This document shows positions 1-7,769 of a stretch of DNA of 64,000 bases, piece by piece. How positions within the stretch are numbered: the stretch's first letter is position 1; each line of letters begins with the position of its first letter. The notes under the pieces are model-generated. The model worked only from the letters and a program-made list of their open reading frames with translations, searched no databases and was not told the DNA's origin. A program made the translations under genes and the position numbers. The stretch comes from Ideonella sp. (lineage in GTDB: Bacteria > Pseudomonadota > Gammaproteobacteria > Burkholderiales > Burkholderiaceae_C). The stretch is taken from contig JABTUC010000005.1 in NCBI GenBank assembly GCA_015075545.1, positions 124,001-188,000 on the forward strand, written 5' to 3'.

Positions 1-1671
1 GCAGCCGCCGTAGGTCTTGGCCTTCTCGTCGGCCTCCTGCATGCGCGCCATCACCTGGTCCATCTCTTCGGCCAGGCGGTCCATCGCCTTCTGCGGCGTG
101 AACGCACCGGAGTTGACGTCGCCAATCTGCTGCCACCAGAGCTGCGCGAGCTTCGGATAGTCGGGCACGTTGATCCCGGTGGGCGTCCACATCACGCGGT
201 CGGGCGAGCGGTAGAACTCCACCATGCCGCCGAGCTTGGGCGCGCGCTCGGTGAACGACGCGTGGCGCACCGTGCTGTCGCGGATGAAGGTGAGACCGAC
301 GTGGCTCTTCTTGGTGTCGACGGTCTTGCTGGTCACGAACTGCGCGTACAGCCAGGCCGCCTTGGCGCGCGCCGTCGGCGTGCTCTTGAACAGCGTCCAC
401 GAGCCGGCGTCTTGATAGCCGAGCTTCATGCCTTCGACCCAGTACGAGCCTTTGGGGCTCGGCGCCATGCGCCACAGCGGGTTGCCGTTGTCGTCGACGG
501 TGTTGTTGCCGTCCTTCTTGGGCGCCACCATCGACGCGGTGAACGCGGTGTACCAGAACACCTGCTGCGCCACGTTGCCCTGCGCCAGCGCGGGCAGCGA
601 CTGGTAGAAGTCGTAGTCGGCGGCGCCGGGCGGCGCGTACTTGCGCAGCCACTCGTCCCACTTGGCGATCGCGTACACCGACGCCGGGCCGTTGGTCTCG
701 CCGCCGCGCGACACGCTCGCGCCCTGCGGGTTGCACGAACCCTCGGGCATGCGGATGCCCCACTCGTCGATCGGGCGGCCGTTGGGCAGGCCCTTGCTCG
801 AGGCGCCGGCCATCGACAGCCAGGCGTCGGTCATGCGCCAGCCGAGGTCGGGCGCGCGCTTGCCGTAGTCCATGTGGCCGTAGATGCGCTTGCCGTCGAT
901 CTCCTTCACGTCGACGCTGAAGAAGTGCGCGATGTCCTCGTAGGCACTCCAGTTCACCGGTACGCCGAGTTCGTAGCCGTACTTGGCCTTGAACTTGGCC
1001 TTCAGCTCGGGCTTGTCGAACCAGTCCTTGCGGAACCAGTAGAGGTTGGCGAACTGCTGGTCGGGGAGCTGCCACACCTTGCCGTCGGGGCCGGTGGTGA
1101 AGCTGATACCGATGAAATCCTTGATGTCGAGGCCGGGGTTGGTGACGTCCTTGCCTTCACCGGCCATCCAGTCGCTCAAGTTGACCGCCGACTGCAGCCG
1201 CGAGTGCGTGCCGATCAGGTCGGAGTCGTTGATGTAGCCGTCGTAGAGGTTGCGGTTGGTCTGCATCTGCGTCTGCACTGCCTGCACGACCTCGCCCTCG
1301 CCGAGCAACTGGTGGTTGACCTTGATGCCGGTGATCTCCTGGAACGCCTTGGCCAGCGTCTTGCTCTCGTACTCGTGCGTCGGGATCGTCTCCGACAGCA
1401 CGTTGATCTCCATGCCCGCGAACGGCTTGGCCGCGGCGATGAACCACTGCATCTCCTTGAGCTGGTCTTCTTTCGACAGCACCGAGGGCTGGAACTCGCT
1501 GTCGATCCAGCGCTTGGCGGCTTCTTCCGAGCCCTGCGCGGCCGGTGCCTGCGTGGCCGCCGGCGCTGCCGCGGGCGCGGCGGCCGCGGGTGCTTCCTCT
1601 TTCTTGCCGCAACTCATCAGGACCACCGTGGCCGCCAGGGCCACTGCCGTCAGAACCGGTCTCCTATCCAT
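1..1671 (-). CDS. ABC transporter substrate-binding lipoprotein, glycerol type (partial, C-terminus outside window)
   Basis: Periplasmic solute-binding component of an ABC importer. The frame is open from the ATG at 1671 to the window edge, giving 557 residues with the stop outside. The N-terminus is a lipoprotein signal with lipobox-like L-M-S-C (Cys21), followed by an Ala/Pro-rich linker. The body reads as family-1 extracellular sugar/polyol-binding protein. A GAGGAG ribosome site lies about 10 nt before the start. The gene lies just downstream of glpD on the same strand, so glycerol or a related polyol is the likely substrate. By length and context it resembles GlpV of the rhizobial glycerol ABC system. 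The family is clear; the substrate is inferred from context. Confidence 0.8.
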   Translation of the reverse strand, partial: MDRRPVLTAVALAATVVLMSCGKKEEAPAAAAPAAAPAATQAPAAQGSEEAAKRWIDSEFQPSVLSKEDQLKEMQWFIAAAKPFAGMEINVLSETIPTHEYESKTLAKAFQEITGIKVNHQLLGEGEVVQAVQTQMQTNRNLYDGYINDSDLIGTHSRLQSAVNLSDWMAGEGKDVTNPGLDIKDFIGISFTTGPDGKVWQLPDQQFANLYWFRKDWFDKPELKAKFKAKYGYELGVPVNWSAYEDIAHFFSVDVKEIDGKRIYGHMDYGKRAPDLGWRMTDAWLSMAGASSKGLPNGRPIDEWGIRMPEGSCNPQGASVSRGGETNGPASVYAIAKWDEWLRKYAPPGAADYDFYQSLPALAQGNVAQQVFWYTAFTASMVAPKKDGNNTVDDNGNPLWRMAPSPKGSYWVEGMKLGYQDAGSWTLFKSTPTARAKAAWLYAQFVTSKTVDTKKSHVGLTFIRDSTVRHASFTERAPKLGGMVEFYRSPDRVMWTPTGINVPDYPKLAQLWWQQIGDVNSGAFTPQKAMDRLAEEMDQVMARMQEADEKAKTYGGC

Positions 1672-1733
1672 CGCTGCTCCTCGTCGGTTTGAAATCCCTC
1701 GCGGTCCATGGCACCGCGCGGCGATCGTGTGAT

Positions 1734-1761
1734 CGAAACAAAACGAATGTCAATCGGCGAA
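1734..1761 (-). promoter_or_regulatory. Putative GlpR/DeoR-family operator, phased TTCG repeats
   Basis: On the minus strand this 98-base gap between glpD and the binding-protein gene carries TTCGTTTTGTTTCG, two TTCG tetrads exactly 10 bases apart, with a third TTCG 14 bases further (complement of 1758-1761). Nearly the same string occurs ahead of glpD at 3333-3356. TTCG-containing half-sites are known for GlpR-type DeoR repressors. A separate regulated start for the transporter genes is inferred. Confidence 0.5.
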
Positions 1762-1769
1762 ACGCCCGA

Positions 1770-3329
1770 TCATTTCGCGGCTAAACGAACAGTTGCGCCG
1801 CTTGCCTCGGCGTGCTCGTCGAGCCACCGTGCGACCGTCGCGCGCTGCTCGGCGTTGTAGTGCAGCCCCAACTTGCTGCGCCGCCACAACACATCGTTGA
1901 CGGCACGCGCCCATTCGCGGCGGCACAGGTAGCGCAGCTCGGCCTCGTGCAGCCCGGGCGCCACCTCGGGGCCGAGCCCTGCGGGGTCGTCGAGCAGGTG
2001 CTGCACCAGCGAACCGTAGCTGCGCGACCAGCGATGGCACAACGCCGGCGGCAGATCGGGGTGACGCAACTGCAGCGTGTGCTCGAAACGCGCGATGTCG
2101 GTGTCGGGCCGGCCGCTGGGCGCGATCCACGCCGAAAGGTCGCCGCCGGGCAGCAGTGCGCCATGCGTCCAGCCGGTGGCGCGCACCTGCAGCGCGCTGC
2201 ACAACTGGTCGGCCGCCTCCTCGGCAAGCCTGCGGAAGGTGGTGATCTTGCCGCCCCACACCGACAGCAGCGGCGCAGGCGCTGCGGTCAGCTCGAGCTG
2301 GTAGTCGCGCGTCAGCTCCGACGGGTCGCCGCTCTCGTCGTCGAGTAGCGGGCGCACGCCGCAGTAGCTCCACACCACGGCCGACGGCTGCACCGCGCGC
2401 GCCAGGTAACGGCTGGCCTGCTCGCACAGGTAGGCCACCTCCTGCGCGTCGGCTCGCACATCGCCTGGATCGCCGTGGCATTCGACGTCGGTGGTGCCGA
2501 TCAGCGTGAACTCGCCCTCGTAGGGGATGGCGAAGATGATGCGATGGTCGGCGTTCTGGAAGATGTAGGCGTGGTCGTGCTCGAACAGCCGGGGCACGAC
2601 GATGTGGCTGCCCTTGACCAGGCGCAGCGCCTGCGCCCGCGGCGTGCCGAGCTGCTGGTGCAGGAAGCTGGCCGCCCAGGGGCCGGTGGCGTTGACCAGC
2701 GCGCGCGCGCGCACGCTGCGCGTGGCGCCGTCGGCGCTGCGCAGCTCGACCTCCCAGCGGCCCGCCTCGACGCGCGCGTGTTCGCAGCGCCAGCGCGTGA
2801 GCACGCAGGCGCCGCGCTCGCGCGCGTCGAGGGCGCACAGCACCACCAGCCGCGCGTCGTCGACGCGGCCATCGGAGTAGACGAAGCCGCGCCTGAACTG
2901 CGGCTTGAGCGCCGCGCCGGCCGGATGCCGCGCGAGGTCGACCGCGCGCGAGCCCGGCAGCCATTCGCGTCGCGCCAGATGGTCGTAAAGGAACAGGCCG
3001 GCGCGGATCATCCACACCGGGCGCATCGCCGGGTCGTGCGGCATCACGAAGCGCAGCGGCGCCATGATGTGCGGTGCGCTCCTGAGCAGCACCTCGCGCT
3101 CGGCCAGCGCCTTGCGCACCAGCGAGAACTCGTAGTGCTCGAGGTAACGCAGGCCGCCGTGGATCAGCTTGGTCGACGCCGACGAGGTGTGCGCCGCCAG
3201 GTCGTGCTGCTCGGCCAGCAGCACCGACAGCGCACGGCCGGCGAGGTCGCGTGCAATGCCCGCGCCATTGACGCCGCCGCCCACCACCAGCACGTCGACC
3301 TCGGCGGGAATCGTGGTGGCTTGCTGCAT
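1770..3329 (-). CDS. glpD: Aerobic glycerol-3-phosphate dehydrogenase
   Basis: FAD-dependent, membrane-associated enzyme that oxidises glycerol-3-phosphate to dihydroxyacetone phosphate and passes electrons to quinone. At 519 residues it has normal family length. The N-terminus has the dinucleotide-binding fingerprint V-V-G-G-G-V-N-G-A-G (about residues 15-24), followed by S-S-A-S-T-K-L-I-H-G-G-L-R-Y, typical of GlpD. The C-terminal part (about 390-510) is the helical cap domain. The start abuts GAAGGA, an unusually close ribosome site, and the upstream operator repeats begin only 4 bases from the ATG, so a bound repressor would block initiation of transcription or translation. Confidence 0.95.
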   Translation of the reverse strand: MQQATTIPAEVDVLVVGGGVNGAGIARDLAGRALSVLLAEQHDLAAHTSSASTKLIHGGLRYLEHYEFSLVRKALAEREVLLRSAPHIMAPLRFVMPHDPAMRPVWMIRAGLFLYDHLARREWLPGSRAVDLARHPAGAALKPQFRRGFVYSDGRVDDARLVVLCALDARERGACVLTRWRCEHARVEAGRWEVELRSADGATRSVRARALVNATGPWAASFLHQQLGTPRAQALRLVKGSHIVVPRLFEHDHAYIFQNADHRIIFAIPYEGEFTLIGTTDVECHGDPGDVRADAQEVAYLCEQASRYLARAVQPSAVVWSYCGVRPLLDDESGDPSELTRDYQLELTAAPAPLLSVWGGKITTFRRLAEEAADQLCSALQVRATGWTHGALLPGGDLSAWIAPSGRPDTDIARFEHTLQLRHPDLPPALCHRWSRSYGSLVQHLLDDPAGLGPEVAPGLHEAELRYLCRREWARAVNDVLWRRSKLGLHYNAEQRATVARWLDEHAEASGATVRLAAK

Positions 3330-3332
3330 TCC

Positions 3333-3356
3333 TTCGTTTTGATTCGATTGAGTTCG
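3333..3356 (+). promoter_or_regulatory. Putative GlpR operator: three TTCG repeats at 10-bp steps
   Basis: TTCG occurs at 3333, 3343 and 3353, exactly one helical turn apart, in the divergent glpD/glpR interval. The first two units match the site at 1734-1747 almost base for base (TTCGTTTTG-A/T-TTCGAT). Position, phasing and repetition fit an operator for the DeoR-type regulator encoded next door. Confidence 0.6.
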
Positions 3357-3449
3357 TTTTAGCCGAACCGGCGGCCCGCGACAAGCCGGGCAAGCGTGCG
3401 TAGATGCCGCCGCCGGTCGCGCCTATGGTGTGCCGAACCGGGTTGCCGC

Positions 3450-4268
3450 ATGGTTCGCCAACGCCCCACGCCTCGCCCGCGCGTGCGCGCGGCGCGCCCG
3501 TTCGCGCCCAACCCGCGGCAGGGCGAACTGCTGGCTGTGCTGCGCGAGCAAGGCGTGATGACGGTCGAGGCGATGGCCGAGCGCTTCGGCGTCACGCTGC
3601 AGACCGTGCGCCGCGACGTCGGCCTGCTGGCCGACGCGGGGCTGCTGGCGCGCTTTCATGGCGGCGCGCGCGTGCCGAGTTCGACCACCGAGAACATCGG
3701 CTACCGCCAGCGCCAGCACCTGAACGAGGCGGCCAAGCGGCAGATCGCGCGCGCGGTGGCGCAGGCGGTGCCCCCCGGCAGTTCGATGATCATCAATATC
3801 GGCACCACCACCGAGGCGGTCGCGCGCGAGCTGCTGCAGCACAAGGGCCTGCGCGTCATCACCAACAACCTCAACGTCGCGGCGATCCTGTCGGACAACC
3901 CCGACTGCGAAGTCATCGTCGCCGGCGGCGTGGTGCGCTCGCGCGACCGCGGCATCATCGGCGAGGCGACGGTGGAGTTCATCGGCCAGTTCCGCGTCGA
4001 CATCGGGCTGATCGGCATCTCGGGCATCGAGGCCGACGGCACGCTGCGCGATTTCGACTACCGCGAGGTCAAGGTGGCGCGCGCGATCATCGAGCAGTCG
4101 CGCCAGGTGTGGCTGGCTGCCGACCACAGCAAGTTCAACCGGCCGGCGATGGTCGAGCTGGCGCACCTGAACCAGATCGACCGCCTGTTCACCGACCGCA
4201 CACCGCCCGCAACGTTCGCTGCACTGCTGGCCGAGGCCGACGTGCGCTGCGTGGTGGCCGAGGGCTGA
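3450..4268 (+). CDS. glpR: DeoR/GlpR family transcriptional repressor
   Basis: 272-residue regulator of the glycerol genes. It has an N-terminal winged helix-turn-helix of DeoR type (about residues 22-75, with V-T-L-Q-T-V-R-R-D in the recognition region) and a C-terminal DeoR sensor domain (phosphosugar-isomerase-like fold) with the N-I-G-T-T-T-E and A-A-D-H-S-K motifs. The ATG at 3450 was chosen because the HTH follows at normal distance; the frame extends further upstream (GTG-poor, Arg-rich) but looks non-coding there. It is divergent from glpD, so autoregulation and repression of glpD and the transporter are likely. The inducer is probably glycerol-3-phosphate, from family knowledge. Confidence 0.85.
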   Translation: MVRQRPTPRPRVRAARPFAPNPRQGELLAVLREQGVMTVEAMAERFGVTLQTVRRDVGLLADAGLLARFHGGARVPSSTTENIGYRQRQHLNEAAKRQIARAVAQAVPPGSSMIINIGTTTEAVARELLQHKGLRVITNNLNVAAILSDNPDCEVIVAGGVVRSRDRGIIGEATVEFIGQFRVDIGLIGISGIEADGTLRDFDYREVKVARAIIEQSRQVWLAADHSKFNRPAMVELAHLNQIDRLFTDRTPPATFAALLAEADVRCVVAEG

Positions 4269-4352
4269 ACACGGCGCGCCGCCACGAGCGGCGACTGCGG
4301 CTGACCCCAATTGCGGGTGCCCCCAGCTAGCGAACGTGCCGGCTTGGAAGCT

Positions 4353-4380
4353 TGCACCTGTGAGCGTTCAATGCAACTCA
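4353..4380 (+). promoter_or_regulatory. Degenerate hrp-box-like promoter ahead of the RTX gene
   Basis: TGCACC, a 15-base spacer, then CAACTCA, 62 bases before the RTX-repeat start. Compared with the TGAACC-N16-CAACnnA motif found at five places in the secretion cluster it has one mismatch in the first block and a spacer one base shorter. HrpL-type promoters tolerate N15 or N16. A palindrome GTCTTC-T-GAAGAC (4392-4404) lies just downstream. Confidence 0.35.
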
Positions 4381-4442
4381 GCGATGCGGACGTCTTCTGA
4401 AGACCGTGTCGCATCAACTCAATCCACGCAGGAGCGCTCACC

Positions 4443-5117
4443 ATGATTCCCCAATCGATCACCATTGGCAACAACCTGTACACCGGCGGCGGCAACGACA
4501 ACGTGCACATCTCGAAGGCCAGCGGCCTGGCCGGGCTGCTCGGGTTGTACGAAGTCAACGTCAACGGCCAGACGCAGTACATGACCAAGCAACAACTGGA
4601 GAACACCAACTTCAACCTCGGCTCGGGCAACGACACGCTGGTCGTCGACAGCAACGTCTCCGCCAACGTGCACGCCAACGGCGGGTCGGGCAACGACCTG
4701 ATGGTCGGCGGCAAGGGCAACGACGACCTGCACGGCGGCACCGGCAACGATGCGATCTTCGGCCGCGGCGGCAACGACCACGTCGACGGCGGCCGCGGCA
4801 ACGACCTGCTGAGCGGCGGCAACGGCCGCGATCACATCGACGGCGGCAACGGCCGCGACCGCATCTACGGCGGCAACGGCAGCGACGTGGTGCATGCCGG
4901 CAACGGCAACGACTACGTCAACGCCGGCAATGGCAACGACTACGTCGATGCCGGCAACGGCAACGACCATGTCGACGGCGGCAACGGCAGCGACTGGCTC
5001 GAAGGCGGGCGTGGCCACGACCACCTCGACGGCGGGCGCGGCAACGACGTGCTGCGCGGCGGCCGCGGCTGGGATACGCTGCACGGCGGGCCCGGCTTCG
5101 ACTGGAAGCAGTACTGA
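4443..5117 (+). CDS. Short RTX-type nonapeptide-repeat protein, candidate secreted protein
   Basis: 224 residues. Residues 1-55 have no signal peptide. From about residue 57 to the end there are roughly 16 consecutive nonapeptides of the form G-G-x-G-x-D-x-[LIV]-x, which fold as a calcium-binding beta-roll. The protein stops right after the last repeat, without the 50-60 residue C-terminal signal that type I-secreted RTX proteins carry, and no type I transporter genes are nearby. The first 12 residues contain no acidic residue, have Pro at position 3 and are rich in Ile/Ser/Asn, which fits type III export signals. AGGAG lies 8 bases before the ATG, and a strong terminator follows. Secretion by the adjacent injectisome is an inference. 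Confidence 0.75.
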   Translation: MIPQSITIGNNLYTGGGNDNVHISKASGLAGLLGLYEVNVNGQTQYMTKQQLENTNFNLGSGNDTLVVDSNVSANVHANGGSGNDLMVGGKGNDDLHGGTGNDAIFGRGGNDHVDGGRGNDLLSGGNGRDHIDGGNGRDRIYGGNGSDVVHAGNGNDYVNAGNGNDYVDAGNGNDHVDGGNGSDWLEGGRGHDHLDGGRGNDVLRGGRGWDTLHGGPGFDWKQY

Positions 5118-5144
5118 TCCGGCAGCACCGCATTGCGGTGTTTC

Positions 5145-5177
5145 AGAGCGGCCTGCGGGCCGCTCTGTTCGTTTTGG
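5145..5177 (+). terminator. Rho-independent terminator of the RTX gene
   Basis: AGAGCGGCC and GGCCGCTCT form a perfect 9-bp stem with loop TGCG, followed by the T-rich GTTCGTTTT. A smaller hairpin, CACCGC-ATT-GCGGTG (5126-5140), lies between it and the stop codon. It sits in the convergent gap and may also serve the minus-strand operon. Confidence 0.85.
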
Positions 5178-5278
5178 ACGGGGCCGAGCCGCTGGCGGCA
5201 GCGGCAGTGTCCCGGCGACCGATGCCGCGCCGGCGACGCGGCCGCGGTGAGCGACACCCCTGCAGCGTGAACAGGCGC

Positions 5279-5971
5279 CTAACGCAGCGCGTAGGCGGGC
5301 TGCGCAATGCGCGAGGCGAGCGAGGCTTCGCGGCTCGGCGGCAAGGCGTTGACGAAGCGCGTGCTGGCGTCGAGCGCATCGGCGCCGGCCGCCCACGCCA
5401 ACGCCAGCTCGCGCAGCGCATGGCGGGTCGGGCGGCTCAGTGCGCCGGCAATCGGATCGTCGACGTCGGCCAGCAGCTTGTCGCAGTAGAGCTTGCGCGC
5501 GTCGTCGCTGCTGGCGATGAGGTTCATCAGCGAGTGCGCCGCGACATGGAACTGCTCGACGCCCAGCGCGTGCGCGGCATCGGCCTGCGCATGCCAGGCG
5601 CACAGGTATTCCAGCGGCCCGAGGCTGCGCGTGTGGCCGTAGGCGGGCGGCGGTGCGCTCGATGCTTCGGCGCCCCAGGCGCTGCGCCGGCCGCTGGGCA
5701 GGCGCCCGGTGCGCAACGCATGCACGAGGGCCTGCGCAACTGCAGCGCGCGCGGCGTGGTTGCCGAGGCGGCCGATCAACGCAAGCAGGCGCAGGAAGGC
5801 CGGATACAGCTCATCGCCGAGGCTGTCGCAAACGACGGCCAGAAGGGCGACGCGTTCGTCGTCGCTCGGCAGATCGATGCAGCCATCGACCAGCGCCTGC
5901 GCGGCTTGCGCCCAGCGCGGTTCGGCCATCAGCACGGCGCTCAAGGGCTCGATCTCCGCACGACGTGCCAT
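5279..5971 (-). CDS. Hypothetical alpha-helical protein at the end of the T3SS cluster
   Basis: About 230 residues from the ATG at 5971. A GTG at 6034 would add 21 residues and overlap the upstream 75-codon gene by 17 bases, so translational coupling is possible; neither start has a clear ribosome site. The sequence is rich in Ala and Leu with helix-pair spacing (for example L-L-A-V-V-C-D-S-L-G, L-L-A-L-I-G-R-L-G), has no signal peptide or membrane segment, and I do not recognise a family. The protein reads as cytoplasmic, so a chaperone- or sorting-platform-like role is possible but unsupported. It is the last gene of the minus-strand run and converges on the RTX gene. Confidence 0.6.
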   Translation of the reverse strand: MARRAEIEPLSAVLMAEPRWAQAAQALVDGCIDLPSDDERVALLAVVCDSLGDELYPAFLRLLALIGRLGNHAARAAVAQALVHALRTGRLPSGRRSAWGAEASSAPPPAYGHTRSLGPLEYLCAWHAQADAAHALGVEQFHVAAHSLMNLIASSDDARKLYCDKLLADVDDPIAGALSRPTRHALRELALAWAAGADALDASTRFVNALPPSREASLASRIAQPAYALR

Positions 5972-6017
5972 GAGACTCGCGCACGGAAGCGGCCTGACGC
6001 GATCATGCTGGCGACAC

Positions 6018-6245
6018 TCAGGCGCGATGGTCACCGTCGCGCAGGTGCATCAGCACCCGGGCGGCGTGTTGCTCGGCCGACAAGCCCCGCGCCGCCGGCG
6101 CCAGGTGATCGCCGATGACCGACGCGCCGCTGTCGCCAGCGTCGAACCACAGCGCGCCGTCGCGCGCGTCGGCGCGCGGTGAAACCGCCGGCAGTGGGCC
6201 TGCCCAAGGCACGGCAACATGGTTGAACTCGTTGGCGCGGATCAT
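6018..6245 (-). CDS. Small hypothetical protein (75 aa)
   Basis: 75 codons from an ATG without a clear ribosome site. There is no membrane segment or signal peptide. It contains the string A-L-W-F-D-A-G-D-S-G and an amphipathic C-terminal helix. It lies between two other unrecognised genes of the same run, after a strong hairpin (6288-6311), and its end overlaps or abuts the next gene. No family recognised. Reality is supported mainly by position and by the absence of a better frame here. Confidence 0.45.
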   Translation of the reverse strand: MIRANEFNHVAVPWAGPLPAVSPRADARDGALWFDAGDSGASVIGDHLAPAARGLSAEQHAARVLMHLRDGDHRA

Positions 6246-6287
6246 GGTCGCAAGCGGTGTTGTTGAACTGACAGCCTACAGAGTGCA

Positions 6288-6311
6288 GGCGCCGCACGCC
6301 AGTGCGGCGCC
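6288..6311 (-). terminator. Strong hairpin between two small genes
   Basis: GGCGCCGCAC and GTGCGGCGCC form a perfect 10-bp stem with a 4-base loop (GCCA), 30 bases after the stop of the 139-codon gene. No T-tract follows on the minus strand, so it may act as a 3'-end stabiliser or weak terminator and not as a full stop. Confidence 0.5.
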
Positions 6312-6340
6312 TCCCAGCTAGGGCCGCTCCCAATCGAGGA

Positions 6341-6760
6341 TCATGGCTCCGACGTGTCGGTCCTGTCGGCGCCAGGGTGCGCCTGCAGGTCCGCGAACGG
6401 ATCGTGCGCGGCCTTCGGCGGCGGCACCGTCTGGCGACGAGCGGATTCGTTGCGATGCGGGTCGCGTTCTTCCTCGCGAACGTCGGCCTCGCTGCAGTAG
6501 ACGCTCTCCCAGTCGGCACGCGAGAAGACCGTGCGCTCGGAGATCGGGCGCCACTCGTAGCCCTTGAAGACCAATCGTAGATCCGCCGATGGCGGGTCCG
6601 GGGACGGTGGCGGCGCCACGAAGCCTTCGACTGCAGGCGTCGGGCCCGCACCGGCTGCCGGCGCAGGAGCCGGTGCGTCGTCGGCCTGATCGACACGCTC
6701 CCACTCGAAGACCGGAACCAGTTGCATGGAGACGAAGTAGTTCGGTGGTATCTGAAGCAT
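6341..6760 (-). CDS. Hypothetical protein, possible T3SS-associated protein (139 aa)
   Basis: The start at 6760 is favoured over the in-frame 6805 because AAGGGG lies 8-9 bases upstream. The first 18 residues are uncharged and aromatic/aliphatic with Pro at 5 and 6 and no acidic residue, resembling type III export signals. Residues 35-75 are a Pro/Ala-rich linker, followed by a region with K-G-Y-E-W-R-P-I-S-E-R-T and a charged C-terminus. No known domain recognised. It lies downstream of the 229-aa gene, separated by a hairpin. Function unknown. Confidence 0.55.
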   Translation of the reverse strand: MLQIPPNYFVSMQLVPVFEWERVDQADDAPAPAPAAGAGPTPAVEGFVAPPPSPDPPSADLRLVFKGYEWRPISERTVFSRADWESVYCSEADVREEERDPHRNESARRQTVPPPKAAHDPFADLQAHPGADRTDTSEP

Positions 6761-6794
6761 GATGGGTGCCCCTTGTGCGAACGGGGGACAAGAA

Positions 6795-6814
6795 GGGGCG
6801 CCCAAGGGCGCCCC
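6795..6814 (-). terminator. Hairpin terminator/attenuator after the 229-aa gene
   Basis: GGGGCGCCC and GGGCGCCCC are separated by two bases, and on the minus strand the stem is followed by TTCTTGT. It lies 22 bases after the stop at 6837 and just before the ribosome site of the next gene, so it is probably a partial terminator that lowers expression of the downstream genes. Confidence 0.6.
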
Positions 6815-6836
6815 TCGATGCGAGACTCGTTGGAGC

Positions 6837-7526
6837 TCAGCCTCGCGCTGCCGTGTTCAGCGAGCCGCCGAAGTTCTTCATGATTTCGGAGATCGCGCTC
6901 GACAGAGCCTGGAAGATCTGGGCTTCCGCCTTCGACGCTTCCATCGCCTCGAACTGCTTCGCCTCGGCACCCTTCTCGCTCTTGTCGACACCGAGCGCGT
7001 CGGAAACCTTCTTGGCGGCGTCCTGCACGTTCTTGGCTTGCTTCTGCTCGAGTTCGGCCAGGATCGCGGCCAGTTCGCGGAAGCCGATCGCGCCGCCGCC
7101 GCCGGCCTTGCCGCCCTTGCCGCAGCCCTTGCCTTCGCCGCTCTTGTGCGAATCGTTGACGTAGTTCTGGAACACGTCCTTGAAGTCGCTGATGATGCTG
7201 CCGATCAGGTCCTTGATCGCGCCGCCGGCCTTGTCGGCCACGTGATCCATGCACTGCGGGTCGGCCGGCTTCAGCAGCTTCGAGACCACGTCTTGCAGCA
7301 TGCTCTGCGCCTGCTTCATGACGAAGTTGGGCATCCCGAACTGCTGGCCGAGTTGACCGATGGCACCGCCGAGCGCGCCGCCCAGCAGGCTGGTGGCCAG
7401 GTTCGAGATGGGGCCCAGCATCGCGGCGGGCGGGAAGATGGCGCCCAGCGCCATGGGGGCTACGGTTTCGATGGCTTGCGTAGCGACCTTGGCGATACCG
7501 CCGAACACATCTCCGAAGAAGCTCAT
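6837..7526 (-). CDS. Hypothetical Gly/Ala-rich protein with hydrophobic region, candidate T3SS substrate
   Basis: 229 residues. The start at 7526 has GGAG 7 bases upstream. Residues 15-65 are hydrophobic and glycine-rich (V-A-P-M-A-L-G-A-I-F, S-L-L-G-G-A-L-G-G-A-I-G), as in membrane-inserting translocators. Then come two Cys (in D-P-Q-C-M and K-G-C-G-K-G-G), a Gly linker, and a C-terminal coiled-coil-prone helix (about 150-220). There is no cleavable signal peptide. It has its own 243-base upstream region and a terminator-like hairpin behind it, so it may be an abundant separately expressed product. A translocator or secreted-structural role is a guess from composition and location at the end of the secretion operon. 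Confidence 0.6.
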   Translation of the reverse strand: MSFFGDVFGGIAKVATQAIETVAPMALGAIFPPAAMLGPISNLATSLLGGALGGAIGQLGQQFGMPNFVMKQAQSMLQDVVSKLLKPADPQCMDHVADKAGGAIKDLIGSIISDFKDVFQNYVNDSHKSGEGKGCGKGGKAGGGGAIGFRELAAILAELEQKQAKNVQDAAKKVSDALGVDKSEKGAEAKQFEAMEASKAEAQIFQALSSAISEIMKNFGGSLNTAARG

Positions 7527-7769
7527 GATTGACTCCAGGTTGATGAGGCGTTGCGTTCGTAGGTTGCGCCGCCCCGGGGGGTTGAGTTGCTTAACGCACC
7601 AGCCGGGCGCTCCGGTCCGTTGCGAACCAAATTGCCGACGGCGTGTTGCGTGTTTGTGTTGCGCTTCGCGCCGCGGACGTTTGAATTAAATTCGCCGCGA
7701 GGCCAACCGAACAGTCGGTGCGTTCGGCAGCTGGGTGCGCCCCTCGTTGCGGACGACCCTAATGCAGCG
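7527..7769 (-). promoter_or_regulatory. 243-base intergenic region, promoter of the 229-aa gene
   Basis: No gene is seen. It contains GAATT-A-AATTC (7683-7693), one of the few A/T-rich palindromes in the cluster, and the inverted repeat CCGAAC-N9-GTTCGG (7707-7727). Neither the TGAACC-N16-CAACnnA motif nor a PIP box (TTCGB-N15-TTCGB) could be found, so this promoter seems to differ from the other promoters of the cluster. Confidence 0.4.

Noticed and set aside
262-1692. 476-codon plus-strand frame opposite the binding-protein gene
   Set aside because: Arg/Val/Ala-rich antisense shadow in high-GC DNA; the minus strand encodes a clear lipoprotein family member.
4419-5603. 394-codon minus-strand frame opposite the RTX gene
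   Set aside because: Its Val/Ala repeats are the mirror of the Gly/Asp nonapeptide code; the plus strand has a ribosome site and terminator.
7527-7769. Possible PIP box or hrp-box motif before the 229-aa gene
   Set aside because: No TTCGB-N15-TTCGB pair and no TGAACC/CAACnnA pair at allowed spacing.
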